From contig URFI01000030.1 of assembly GCA_900547085.1 (NCBI GenBank), positions 1-14,513 on the forward strand: a stretch of 14,513 nt of DNA, in the 5' to 3' direction. Positions 5,790 to 13,386 of this stretch are shown piece by piece. A program made the position numbers and the translations under genes. The number at the start of each line of letters is the position of its first letter. The first letter of the stretch is position 1. The notes beneath the pieces are model-generated. The model searched no databases, was not told the origin of the DNA, and saw only the letters and a program-made list of their open reading frames with translations. The DNA comes from an uncultured Prevotella sp. GTDB lineage: Bacteria > Bacteroidota > Bacteroidia > Bacteroidales > Bacteroidaceae.

Positions 5790-8384
5790 ATGAAAAAAGC
5801 AAGCCTAATCCTTTTGATGCTATTGTGTTTCCAACTTAGCCAAGCATCTTTAATTTTCAAAGACAACGAACAGCGACAAGAGGTCCTTCAAACTTTTAAT
5901 GAAAGAATGAAACAAATAGGACCCAAATTCTTTGACATCAAGGGGTTAAAGTTGACAAATGACGAACTGGATGCCTTGCATTTTCTGTATGCTTACATGC
6001 CTGTTGCCGACATCACTGACTACCCTACTCGTTTTTACTTAGAGAATATCCGAAGCACTTTCACCACACAACAAGCGATGCCCTGGGGAACAAAGGTTCC
6101 ACAGCTGTTGTTTCGCCATTTTGTCATGCCGCTACGTGTCAACAACGAAAACCTTGACGATGCCAGAAAGGTTTTTTATGACATGCTGAAAGACCGCATT
6201 CAAGGTATGAGTATGCAAGATGCTATCCTGGAAGTGAATCATTGGTGCCACGAACATGTCACCTATACCCCATCCGATGCCCGCACGCTGTCTCCGTTAG
6301 CCTGTATGAAAAACGCACAAGGACGCTGCGGAGAAGAGAGTACTTTTACCGTTGCTGCGCTCAGAGCAGTGGGCATTCCGGCCCGACAAGTATACACCCC
6401 ACGATGGGCCCACACTGACGATAACCATGCATGGGTAGAGGCTTGGGCAGACGGCAAGTGGTATTTCTTGGGCGCCTGTGAACCCGAGCCAGTACTGAAC
6501 CTTGGCTGGTTCAACGCGCCGGCATCGAGAGCTATGCTCATGCACACAAGGGTTTTCGGGCATTATGACGGACCTGAAGAGATTGTTTTGCGCACTTCCA
6601 ATTTTACGAAAATCAACCTGATTGACCATTATGCCGAGACCGCACGAGTAGACTTTACCGTTGTGGACCAAAACGGTCAACCCGCCAATCACGCACAGGT
6701 AGATTTCAAGATATATAACTATGCTGAATTTTATACAGCGGTAAGAAAATTTACGGATAAACAGGGTACAACATTCCTCACAGCTGGCAAGGGCGACCTG
6801 CTGGTTTGGGCCTCAAAAGATGGATATTACGGGTTTTCCAAAGCATCGTTTGGCAAGGATCAACAAGTAACCATTTGTCTCAACAGATCGCAGAAGACCG
6901 ACCTGGCGAGAAAAATCCACCCGATAGACTCCCTTGACATAGTGCCTCCGCCAGAGAAAGCACGAATACCACGAGTGACCGAGGAAATGAATGCAAAGAA
7001 TAAACTTAGATTTGCGCAAGAAGACAGCATCAGAAAAGCATACGAATCAACTTTCTATCATGCTGCAGATGAGCGTGAGCTGTCACAATTGTTAGTGAAA
7101 GCACGAGGCAACTGGCGGATCATCAAGAACTTTTATGACAAGTACCCAGAGAAGGAAGAAAGAGTATTGTCACTATTGAAGACGCTGAGTGACAAAGATT
7201 TGCGCGATATCACCATGGACATTCTCGAAGATCATCTCTTGGCGAAGAGCAACCAATTGAGTCCAAGAGTTGAGAACGAAATGATTATCCTGCCTTTCAA
7301 ACAGCAACTACAAAACGCCTTTGACGCAGCAACAACCAAAAAGTTTCAGCAAAATCCGGCATTGCTAGTTAAATGGATTCAAAAAAACATTCGCATCAAC
7401 CCAGATAACGAGGCCTTAAAAATTGCACAAACGCCCATCGGCGTGTGGAAGTCAAGGTTTACAGATGCTCGCTCAAGAGATATTTTCTTTGTCGACTTGG
7501 CCCGCAGCATTGGTATCGAAGCACGAAAGGACGTGGTTACTTCTAAAGTTCAATATCGCCAAAATGGCCAATGGATGGATGTTGATTTTGAGACAGAAAA
7601 ACAGAAAACAGCTCCAAAAGGGAAACTGGTTTTAAGCTATTCGCCCTCCAAATATCTGGATGACCCTAAGTATTATAACCATTTCAGCATCAGTAAAATA
7701 GAAAATGGCATTCCAGTTTTGCTAAACTTTGATGAAGGTCAGGTTGACATGGGCGGTGGAACAAGCTGGAAGAATACATTCAAGAATGGAACGAGTCTGG
7801 ATACAGGAACCTATTTCCTGGTCACCGGCACTCGCATGGCCAGTGGAAATGTGAAAGAGAGCCATCAGATATTCAACATCGTGGAAGGACAAACGACAAC
7901 GCTCGACTTGAAACTTCGTACCTCCAAAACTGAGATTAGCGTGATTGGCAACTTTGATAGCGAGTCGAAGTTTGTGAAAGACGCCCAAGAGGTAAGCATC
8001 TTGTCGCAAACAGGGAGAGGATATTTTGTGTTGGGCCTTATCGGTGTGGGACAAGAACCCACCAACCACACCCTGCGCGACATTGCTAAGCTGAAAGACG
8101 AATTTGACCGTTTGGGCAGACCTTTTGTACTTTTGTTTGAGTCAGAAGCGGAAGCCAAGAAGTTCAAGCCCAGTGACTTCGGAGTGCTACCCAACAAGAC
8201 AGTTTTTGGAATAGACAAAGATGGCGCTATCAAGAAGCAAATCGTGGCACAAATGAAGCTACAAGATGCTCGCCAGTTGCCTATCTTCATCATTGCCGAC
8301 ACATTTAATCGTGTGGTATTTTTATCCCAAGGATATACCATCGGCCTTGGGGAACAACTGTATAACACGCTGAACAAATTGTAA
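5790..8384 (+). CDS. Secreted transglutaminase-like multidomain protein
   Basis: 864 residues with a signal peptide (KK, then a hydrophobic run, cleavage probably near residue 19 after SQA), so an exported protein; the substrate is unknown. A transglutaminase/cysteine-protease-like core occupies roughly 130-235. The likely nucleophile is Cys180 in GRCGEES, and His213 lies in DDNHAWVEAW. The third catalytic residue, usually Asp in a W-x-x-x-D setting, is not evident; the stretch WYFLGACEPEP offers only Glu231 or Glu233. A beta-rich, carboxypeptidase-regulatory-like segment follows (about 285-365), then a helical stretch (about 400-500). A second transglutaminase-like segment (about 515-600, with ARSIGIEAR) lacks the Cys and His. 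The last 125 residues look like a thioredoxin-type fold without a CxxC pair. It is probably co-transcribed with cutC, with a 12-nt gap. Possible roles in peptide or glycopeptide processing are guesses. Confidence 0.8.
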   Translation: MKKASLILLMLLCFQLSQASLIFKDNEQRQEVLQTFNERMKQIGPKFFDIKGLKLTNDELDALHFLYAYMPVADITDYPTRFYLENIRSTFTTQQAMPWGTKVPQLLFRHFVMPLRVNNENLDDARKVFYDMLKDRIQGMSMQDAILEVNHWCHEHVTYTPSDARTLSPLACMKNAQGRCGEESTFTVAALRAVGIPARQVYTPRWAHTDDNHAWVEAWADGKWYFLGACEPEPVLNLGWFNAPASRAMLMHTRVFGHYDGPEEIVLRTSNFTKINLIDHYAETARVDFTVVDQNGQPANHAQVDFKIYNYAEFYTAVRKFTDKQGTTFLTAGKGDLLVWASKDGYYGFSKASFGKDQQVTICLNRSQKTDLARKIHPIDSLDIVPPPEKARIPRVTEEMNAKNKLRFAQEDSIRKAYESTFYHAADERELSQLLVKARGNWRIIKNFYDKYPEKEERVLSLLKTLSDKDLRDITMDILEDHLLAKSNQLSPRVENEMIILPFKQQLQNAFDAATTKKFQQNPALLVKWIQKNIRINPDNEALKIAQTPIGVWKSRFTDARSRDIFFVDLARSIGIEARKDVVTSKVQYRQNGQWMDVDFETEKQKTAPKGKLVLSYSPSKYLDDPKYYNHFSISKIENGIPVLLNFDEGQVDMGGGTSWKNTFKNGTSLDTGTYFLVTGTRMASGNVKESHQIFNIVEGQTTTLDLKLRTSKTEISVIGNFDSESKFVKDAQEVSILSQTGRGYFVLGLIGVGQEPTNHTLRDIAKLKDEFDRLGRPFVLLFESEAEAKKFKPSDFGVLPNKTVFGIDKDGAIKKQIVAQMKLQDARQLPIFIIADTFNRVVFLSQGYTIGLGEQLYNTLNKL

Positions 8385-8687
8385 TCACGGCATTTATAAA
8401 AGATGTGACAAACATGCTTCGAATAACAAGTAGGATTGTCGATTTATCGAAAATGAAAACCTGTTTGAACACATGTTGTAAATAATTAATATTCAATATA
8501 TTATCTATGGCGTATTAAACTCATTGATATTGGAGAGCAAAGTCAATGACTTTGGCGGTCAAACTCATTGACATTGGACGATTAACTCAATGAGATTGAA
8601 ACGACAAGTATTTCATGCATGTTTTCTGAGGACATCCTTAGCGACCAACAGACGGTTTCGGACACACCTTAGATACGTCATTTTTCG
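8385..8687. other. Convergent intergenic gap holding the 22-bp repeats
   Basis: This 303-bp gap separates the 3' ends of the transglutaminase-like gene (+) and the reductase (-). I see no convincing gene and no clear intrinsic terminator. Its notable content is the tandem repeat array at 8517-8604, plus a small perfect palindrome, TCGATTTATCGA-type (5-bp arms, 2-nt centre), near 8438-8449. The left part is A/T-rich. A 66-codon open frame beginning at 8590 runs antisense into the reductase and does not look coding. Confidence 0.6.
8517..8604. repeat. Four 22-bp tandem repeats with near-palindromic core
   Basis: Units begin at 8517, 8539, 8561 and 8583, an exact 22-base period. Their first 18 bases read AAACTCATTGATATTGGA, AAAGTCAATGACTTTGGC, AAACTCATTGACATTGGA and TAACTCAATGAGATTGAA. 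Each holds a core TCA(T/A)TGA whose central base alternates T, A, T, A, so successive cores read alternately as TCATTGA and its reverse complement. Unit 2 contains a perfect 17-nt palindrome, CAAAGTCAATGACTTTG (8538-8554). CTCATTGA of unit 3 (8564-8571) pairs perfectly with TCAATGAG of unit 4 (8587-8594). The period is not a multiple of three, which argues against a protein repeat. The flanking sequence shows no clear further units. Function unknown. Confidence 0.85.
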
Positions 8688-9433
8688 TCATCTTTTCAGT
8701 GGTATTCTCCTCCAAATCCAATTGGGTACCAACTTCCATAATGCAACCAAAACAGACCAACGCCAGTCGATGATGCGTACATGCTCATGACGCATGATGG
8801 CATGAAACATCTTGGTGGCAACCATCTTCTGATTCATCATCATGGGATACGAGCCTCCGTTGAGCAAAGGAGTGTCTACAAAACCTGGCCTAAGATCTGT
8901 AAACTTGATGTTGAGTTTACGCGAATTGGCCAATTGTTCAAGTGACTGGATGTAAATGTTTTGCATGGATTTGGTTGCACTGTATGCCGGTGCTGGCCCT
9001 AATCCCTTGGTGCCGGCAATGGATGACACCACAGCAATGTGCCCTCCTCCATGTGCTGCCATATATCTGTAGGCTGCTCCCACCATCCTGACGAACCCCA
9101 TGCCATTGGTATTTACCGTGTTCAGCTCTATATCTTCCTCAAGCTCTTGATTGATTTTTCCAACACCTGACATGTGCAAATACAAGTCTACCCCACCCAT
9201 GCGCTCGATTAAATCGTGCAATTGGGTGGCAGCACCATCGCTACATACATCAATTTGGGCAGTATGGATGGTTGAAGTGCACGCTTGCGAGCCATCATTT
9301 GCGGAGAAATTACGACTTAGAAACAGTCGATGCGTCGGGCCGCTATCCCGACAATCCAACCGGCATCATAAAAGAGTTGTGCCAGTTCTTTCCCCATTCC
9401 AGATGAGGCTCCCATGATAATTACTTTGTTCAT
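8688..9433 (-). pseudogene. Short-chain dehydrogenase/reductase, frameshifted
   Basis: A classical-type SDR oxidoreductase split over two frames. The N-terminal part runs from the ATG at 9433 to a TAA at 9319-9317 (38 codons) and holds the Rossmann cofactor motif GASSGMG (residues 8-14) and GIAARR. The rest continues in another frame to a stop at 8690-8688. It has TAQIDV, LHMSGVGK, the catalytic VVSSIAGTKG serine region, the YSATK catalytic Tyr-Lys motif and DLRPGFVDTPLL. Joining the frames near 9317-9331 gives a continuous SDR of about 260 residues, so one base is missing or two are extra. The downstream part is open over 223 codons with all motifs kept, so the break is recent or an artefact. 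It is divergent from sppA. The substrate cannot be told from the sequence. Confidence 0.8.
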
Positions 9434-9438
9434 GTTGA

Positions 9439-9446
9439 CAAATATA
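9439..9446 (-). promoter_or_regulatory. Promoter -7 box for the reductase gene
   Basis: On the minus strand TATATTTG (9446-9439) is a perfect TAnnTTTG box. It ends only five bases before the reductase ATG at 9433, so transcription would start at or next to the start codon and the mRNA would have almost no leader. No good -33 element is seen at the usual distance. Confidence 0.4.
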
Positions 9447-9500
9447 TGACAGATTACTCAAAAAAACGAAGTATTTCATGACATTATGAATAAAATTAAG

Positions 9501-9508
9501 TATATTTG
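9501..9508 (+). promoter_or_regulatory. Promoter -7 box for sppA-lpxK-punA-thiL
   Basis: TATATTTG is a perfect Bacteroidota -7 box, 26 bases before the sppA ATG, leaving a predicted leader of about 20 nt. That is nearly the same geometry as the manC promoter. A TTTC at 9474-9477 is a poor, slightly distant -33 candidate. No other box of this quality is seen before thiL, so this is the likely main promoter of the four-gene run. Confidence 0.6.
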
Positions 9509-9534
9509 CATTCAGTAATCAAAACTTTATCTCT

Positions 9535-11304
9535 ATGAAAGATTTTTTCAAATATGTTGGAGCAACAGTCGTAGGACTGATCGTTTTTGGACTCATTGTA
9601 GTGATTTTTGGCACGATGAGTATAGTGGGCTTGATATCATCTGCGCAAGCTACTCAAAATGTTAGCAAAAACTCCGTTCTTGTTTTAAATCTTTCAGGTA
9701 GTTTGGCAGAACAAGGTAATGATAATGTTTGGGGAATGCTCACTGGAAACGAACTTGGTTCCGTAGGGCTTGACGACATTCTTTCTGCCATCAAAAAAGC
9801 AAAAAATAATGACAGAATCAAGGGTATTTATATACAGTCGGGTATATTTTTGGCGAATTATGCCAGTAGACAAGAGATAAGAAACGCACTCTTAGACTTT
9901 AAAAAAAGCGGCAAAAAAATCATTGCTTACGGAGATAACTACACCCAGGGCAACTACTATTTGGCTTCTGTGGCTGACAAGGTTTTTCTGAATCCACAAG
10001 GCATGATTGATTGGCACGGCATTGGCGCTCAACCAATGTTTGTGAAAGATTTGCTGAAAAAAGTCGGTATACAGTATCAAGTCGTCAAAGTTGGAAAATA
10101 CAAGAGTGCCACAGAAATGTACATCGCTGACAAGATGAGCGATCCCAGTCGTGAGCAAACGCAGGCTTACATCGACGGTATTTGGTCAGACGTGCTCAAG
10201 GCAGTGAGTAACAGTAGGAAAATCAATGTGGATAAGTTGGACCAATATGCTGACAGCTTGATAACCTTCAGCAATCCAAAGGACTATGTGGATGCTAAAC
10301 TGGTGGATGGCTTGCTTTATACCAACCAGGTGAAGGACGAAGTTAAGAAGATGTTCGGACTCGACAAGGATGATCCAGTCAACCAAGTGGGCGTCACTGA
10401 CATGCGTAGTGTCAAGGAAGAGAGCGAAGGAAAACAGGTTGCTGTGTATTATGCATACGGCTCTATCGTCGACAATCCGGTGACTGGTAGCATGTTTGGA
10501 GCTGAACACATGATTGTAGGTTCGGAAGTGTGCAAGGATTTGGAAGCTTTGGCAGAAGATGATGACGTGAAAGCAGTTGTTCTTAGAATCAACTCAGGCG
10601 GCGGAAGTGCATACGCTTCAGAGCAGATGTGGAATCAGGTTGAGCAATTGAAGAAGAAGAAACCCGTAGTGGTTTCGATGGGTGACATGGCTGCATCAGG
10701 CGGATATTATATGGGTTGCAATGCCAATTGGATTGTAGCGCAGCCTACAACGCTTACGGGCAGCATCGGTATTTTTGCCATGATACCAGACATGAGTCAG
10801 TTGCTTACACAGAAGTTGGGAATAAAGTTTGATGAAGTGAAGACCAATAAGAATTCTACGTTTGGCTCGTCAGCACGACCACTGAACGCAGAAGAAATCG
10901 GTTATCTCGCAAGATACATCGATCGGGGATACGCTCTCTTCCGCCAACGCGTGGCTGATGGACGTAAATTGTCTGTCAATCAAGTAGAGGCTATCGCCCA
11001 AGGGCACGTCTTCGTAGGGCGAGATGCCTTGAAAATCAAGTTGGTAGACGAATTAGGTGGTCTGGATAAAGCGGTTGAAAAAGCTGCAAAGCTGGCTAAA
11101 CTCGAAGAGTTTTACACGCAAGACTATCCTGCAAAGGCAAGTTGGATGGACCAATTGACGGGTGCAATGAGCGGCAGCAACTATCTTGACGAGCAATTAC
11201 GAGTCACATTAGGCGAATATTACGAGCCTTTCATGTTGCTCAAGACAATGAATCAGCAAAACATGATTCAAGCTCGCATACCTTTTTATCTGAACATCAG
11301 ATAA
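9535..11304 (+). CDS. sppA: Signal peptide peptidase SppA (67K type)
   Basis: A membrane-anchored serine protease with a Ser-Lys dyad that degrades signal peptides left in the membrane after cleavage. The 589-residue length matches the long, tandem-domain 67K form. One transmembrane segment lies at about residues 9-33. The catalytic Lys is Lys190 in VGKYKSATEMY, matching GTYKSAVEP of E. coli SppA. The catalytic Ser is Ser388 in GDMAASGGYYMGCNA, followed by TTLTGSIGIF. RINSGGGSAYASE (351-363) replaces the common NSPGG with NSGGG. GHVFVGRDALKIKLVDELGG is the usual C-terminal family block. The ATG at 9535 sits just before the membrane segment. It is the first gene of the run and lies 92 nt before lpxK, with an inverted repeat in that gap. 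Confidence 0.95.
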   Translation: MKDFFKYVGATVVGLIVFGLIVVIFGTMSIVGLISSAQATQNVSKNSVLVLNLSGSLAEQGNDNVWGMLTGNELGSVGLDDILSAIKKAKNNDRIKGIYIQSGIFLANYASRQEIRNALLDFKKSGKKIIAYGDNYTQGNYYLASVADKVFLNPQGMIDWHGIGAQPMFVKDLLKKVGIQYQVVKVGKYKSATEMYIADKMSDPSREQTQAYIDGIWSDVLKAVSNSRKINVDKLDQYADSLITFSNPKDYVDAKLVDGLLYTNQVKDEVKKMFGLDKDDPVNQVGVTDMRSVKEESEGKQVAVYYAYGSIVDNPVTGSMFGAEHMIVGSEVCKDLEALAEDDDVKAVVLRINSGGGSAYASEQMWNQVEQLKKKKPVVVSMGDMAASGGYYMGCNANWIVAQPTTLTGSIGIFAMIPDMSQLLTQKLGIKFDEVKTNKNSTFGSSARPLNAEEIGYLARYIDRGYALFRQRVADGRKLSVNQVEAIAQGHVFVGRDALKIKLVDELGGLDKAVEKAAKLAKLEEFYTQDYPAKASWMDQLTGAMSGSNYLDEQLRVTLGEYYEPFMLLKTMNQQNMIQARIPFYLNIR

Positions 11305-11324
11305 TCAAGAACATCAAAACCACG

Positions 11325-11384
11325 GTCTTAACTCTCATCAACACAGCGGCCATTAAACATGATGACGCGCTGCATGAGTAAGAC
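11325..11384 (+). repeat. Imperfect inverted repeat before lpxK
   Basis: Three paired blocks: GTCTTA (11325-11330) with TAAGAC (11379-11384), CTCAT (11334-11338) with ATGAG (11374-11378), and AGCG (11345-11348) with CGCT (11368-11371). They are separated by a 3-nt bulge and a small internal loop, and close a 19-nt loop. No T-run follows, so it is not a standard terminator. It fills most of the sppA-lpxK gap and ends 12 bases before the lpxK ATG, so it could be an RNA stability or translation element, or chance. Confidence 0.35.
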
Positions 11385-11396
11385 TCAATTTAATGA

Positions 11397-12575
11397 ATGA
11401 GGACAGAAGGAGATTATATAAAGATTAACGAATGGCTGCTGCCACTGAGTTGGCTGTATGGAATTGGTGTGAGGTTGCGCAATCAAATGTTTGAAATGGG
11501 CATCCTGAAAGAGCAGACATACGATATTCCTATCATCTCCGTTGGCAACATGACTGTGGGTGGAACGGGTAAAACACCGCATGTTGAATACCTGGTACGC
11601 CTCCTTGGTGACAGGATGAAAGTGGGTGTGCTATCCAGGGGATATAAACGAAAAAGCAAAGGCTATGTACTGGCGCACGAAGATTCAACCATGCAGGAAA
11701 TTGGGGATGAGCCGTCCCAGATGAAATCCAAATTCCCCAACATCTTTGTCGCTGTGGATGCGAACAGAAGGAGGGGCATTGAGAACTTGACATCTGATGC
11801 AGAAACGAAAGATGTTGATGTAATTATCCTGGACGATGCTTACCAACATCGCTATGTAAAGCCAGGAATTAACATCTTGCTGGTAGACTATCATCGATTC
11901 ATCATGAACGACCAACTGTTGCCAGCCGGTCGTCTACGCGAACCGTTGAGTGGGAAAAATCGAGCAGATGTGGTCATCGTGACTAAATGTCCTAAAGACT
12001 TAAAGCCAATGGAGTTTCGGGTTTTGACCAAAAACCTGGACCTCTACCCTTTTCAATCCCTGTTCTTTACGACGATTAAATATGGTAGTTTGCAACCTAT
12101 CTTTGGCGGACCAACTCGCACTCTCCATACCATTAAGAAGACAAACGTGCTCTTGGTGACGGGCATCGCTTCGCCTAAGCAAATGTATGAAGACCTGAAA
12201 CACCATTGTCAGCAAATTCATCCATTGAAATTTGCTGATCACCACCTGTTCACAAGGAAAGACATAGACAAACTAAATGCACAATTTGAGGCAATCTCTT
12301 CACCTAAAATTGTCATCACAACCGAAAAAGATGCTACGCGACTGGTTGCTGTAGACGGCCTCTCTGACCAAGTCAAGAATGCTATTTATTCTTTACCAAT
12401 ACAAATAAGTTTTCTTCAAAACGATGAAGAAACATTCAATCATAAAATCATTAGCTATGTACGAAAAAATTCAAGAAACAGCATCCTGGTTGAAAGAAAG
12501 GATGACAACAAGTCCAAAGACAGCAATCATCCTGGGAACCGGACTAGGACAATTAGCTTCAGAGATAACAGATAG
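11397..12575 (+). CDS. lpxK: Tetraacyldisaccharide 4'-kinase
   Basis: Inner-membrane-associated kinase of lipid A synthesis; it phosphorylates the 4' position of the tetraacyldisaccharide 1-phosphate using ATP to give lipid IVA. The protein starts with an amphipathic/hydrophobic stretch (NEWLLPLSWLYGIGVRLRN, 11-29) that docks on the membrane. A P-loop follows, VGGTGKTP (54-61), then VGVLSRGYKR (76-85), GDEP (103-106), DVIILDDAYQHR (141-152) with the DDxxQH motif expected for catalysis, and LLPAGRLREP (174-183). VITTEKDATRL near 300 is the usual C-terminal block. The 392-residue frame runs on through punA: residues from about 354 on overlap the punA coding region in another frame and are rich in Arg, Asn, Ser and Lys. 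The last 39 residues may not be conserved. Confidence 0.93.
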   Translation: MRTEGDYIKINEWLLPLSWLYGIGVRLRNQMFEMGILKEQTYDIPIISVGNMTVGGTGKTPHVEYLVRLLGDRMKVGVLSRGYKRKSKGYVLAHEDSTMQEIGDEPSQMKSKFPNIFVAVDANRRRGIENLTSDAETKDVDVIILDDAYQHRYVKPGINILLVDYHRFIMNDQLLPAGRLREPLSGKNRADVVIVTKCPKDLKPMEFRVLTKNLDLYPFQSLFFTTIKYGSLQPIFGGPTRTLHTIKKTNVLLVTGIASPKQMYEDLKHHCQQIHPLKFADHHLFTRKDIDKLNAQFEAISSPKIVITTEKDATRLVAVDGLSDQVKNAIYSLPIQISFLQNDEETFNHKIISYVRKNSRNSILVERKDDNKSKDSNHPGNRTRTISFRDNR

Positions 12576-13251
12576 TTACGAATTCGCCTATACTGACATT
12601 CCAAACTTCCCCCTGTCCACGGTGGAAGGTCATTCTGGCAAGTTGGGAGGTAAGGACATCATGGCCATGCAAGGCCGATTCCACTATTATGAAGGTTATG
12701 ACATGAAAGAAGTAACCTTCCCAGAGCGCATCATGTATGAACTGGGTATTGAAACTTTGTTTGTTTCCAATGCCTCGGGAGGAATGAATCCCGACTTTAA
12801 AATTGGAGATTTGATGATCATCGACGATCATATCAACTTCTTCCCTGAGCATCCACTCCATGGTAAGAACTTCCCAACAGGTCCAAGATTCCCTGACATG
12901 CATGAGGCTTATGACGGACAACTAAGAACACTGGCTGACAAAATTGCCAAAGAAAAAGGTATCAGAGTGGTTCATGGTGTCTACGTTGGCGTACAGGGAC
13001 CGACTTTTGAAACACCTGCAGAATACAGAATGTATCATCGTTTAGGGGGTGACGCTGTTGGAATGAGCACCGTACCCGAAGTTATCGTGGCTCGTCACTG
13101 TGGCATCAAGGTGTTTGGAATGAGCATCATAACCGATTTAGGCATTGAGGGACAACCCGTAGAAGTTTCTCATGAAGAGGTTCAAGCTGCTGCGAACAAG
13201 GCTCAACCGCTAATGACTGAAATCATGAGCGAAATCATCAAGAGAAGTTAA
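12457..13251 (+). CDS. punA: Purine-nucleoside phosphorylase
   Basis: Trimeric-type (PNP/MTAP family) phosphorylase; it cleaves inosine and guanosine with phosphate to base plus ribose 1-phosphate for purine salvage. ILGTGLGQLA near the N-terminus is the phosphate loop. MQGRFHYYEGY carries the Arg and His that bind phosphate and ribose. SNASGGMNP, GVYVGVQGPTFETPAEYRM with the purine-binding Glu, GGDAVGMSTVPEV, and ITDLG (in place of the usual ITN) follow in order. The start is placed at the ATG at 12457 (MYEKIQETASWL), giving 264 residues. An earlier in-frame ATG at 12424 adds only 11 residues. The region TVEGHSGKLGGKDIMAMQ lacks about five residues that the family normally has between HxGxL and the following GK (a VFGxL-type strand). 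Overlaps lpxK by 119 nt. Confidence 0.92.
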   Translation: MYEKIQETASWLKERMTTSPKTAIILGTGLGQLASEITDSYEFAYTDIPNFPLSTVEGHSGKLGGKDIMAMQGRFHYYEGYDMKEVTFPERIMYELGIETLFVSNASGGMNPDFKIGDLMIIDDHINFFPEHPLHGKNFPTGPRFPDMHEAYDGQLRTLADKIAKEKGIRVVHGVYVGVQGPTFETPAEYRMYHRLGGDAVGMSTVPEVIVARHCGIKVFGMSIITDLGIEGQPVEVSHEEVQAAANKAQPLMTEIMSEIIKRS

Positions 13252-13386
13252 GGCATGCTCACCGCAAGCTGATGAGTGAGTTGGCTAGGTACATCCATAC
13301 GCTCACGTTTCTATAAAAGTGATTGGATACTCCTGTCAACTCACTTTGTAATCAATATACTTTACAGCAAATTACCACTCAAGCGA

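Noticed and set aside
7865..8377. 170-codon open frame antisense to the transglutaminase-like gene
   Set aside because: Low-complexity, Ser/Cys/Thr-rich translation with no motif; a shadow of a well-supported gene.
8517..8604. CRISPR array or protein-coding tandem repeat
   Set aside because: Units are adjoining with no spacers, and a 22-base period breaks the reading frame.
8590..8790. 66-codon + strand frame beginning in the last 22-bp repeat
   Set aside because: It runs antisense through the reductase 3' end and has no recognisable feature or promoter.
13276..13386. GTG-initiated extension of ThiL by 37 residues
   Set aside because: No resemblance to ThiL, and the conserved family start lies at 13387.
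13252..13386. Possible TPP riboswitch upstream of thiL
   Set aside because: The conserved CUGAGA and related core elements are absent; there are only short CTCAC/GTGAG matches that pair five bases at most.
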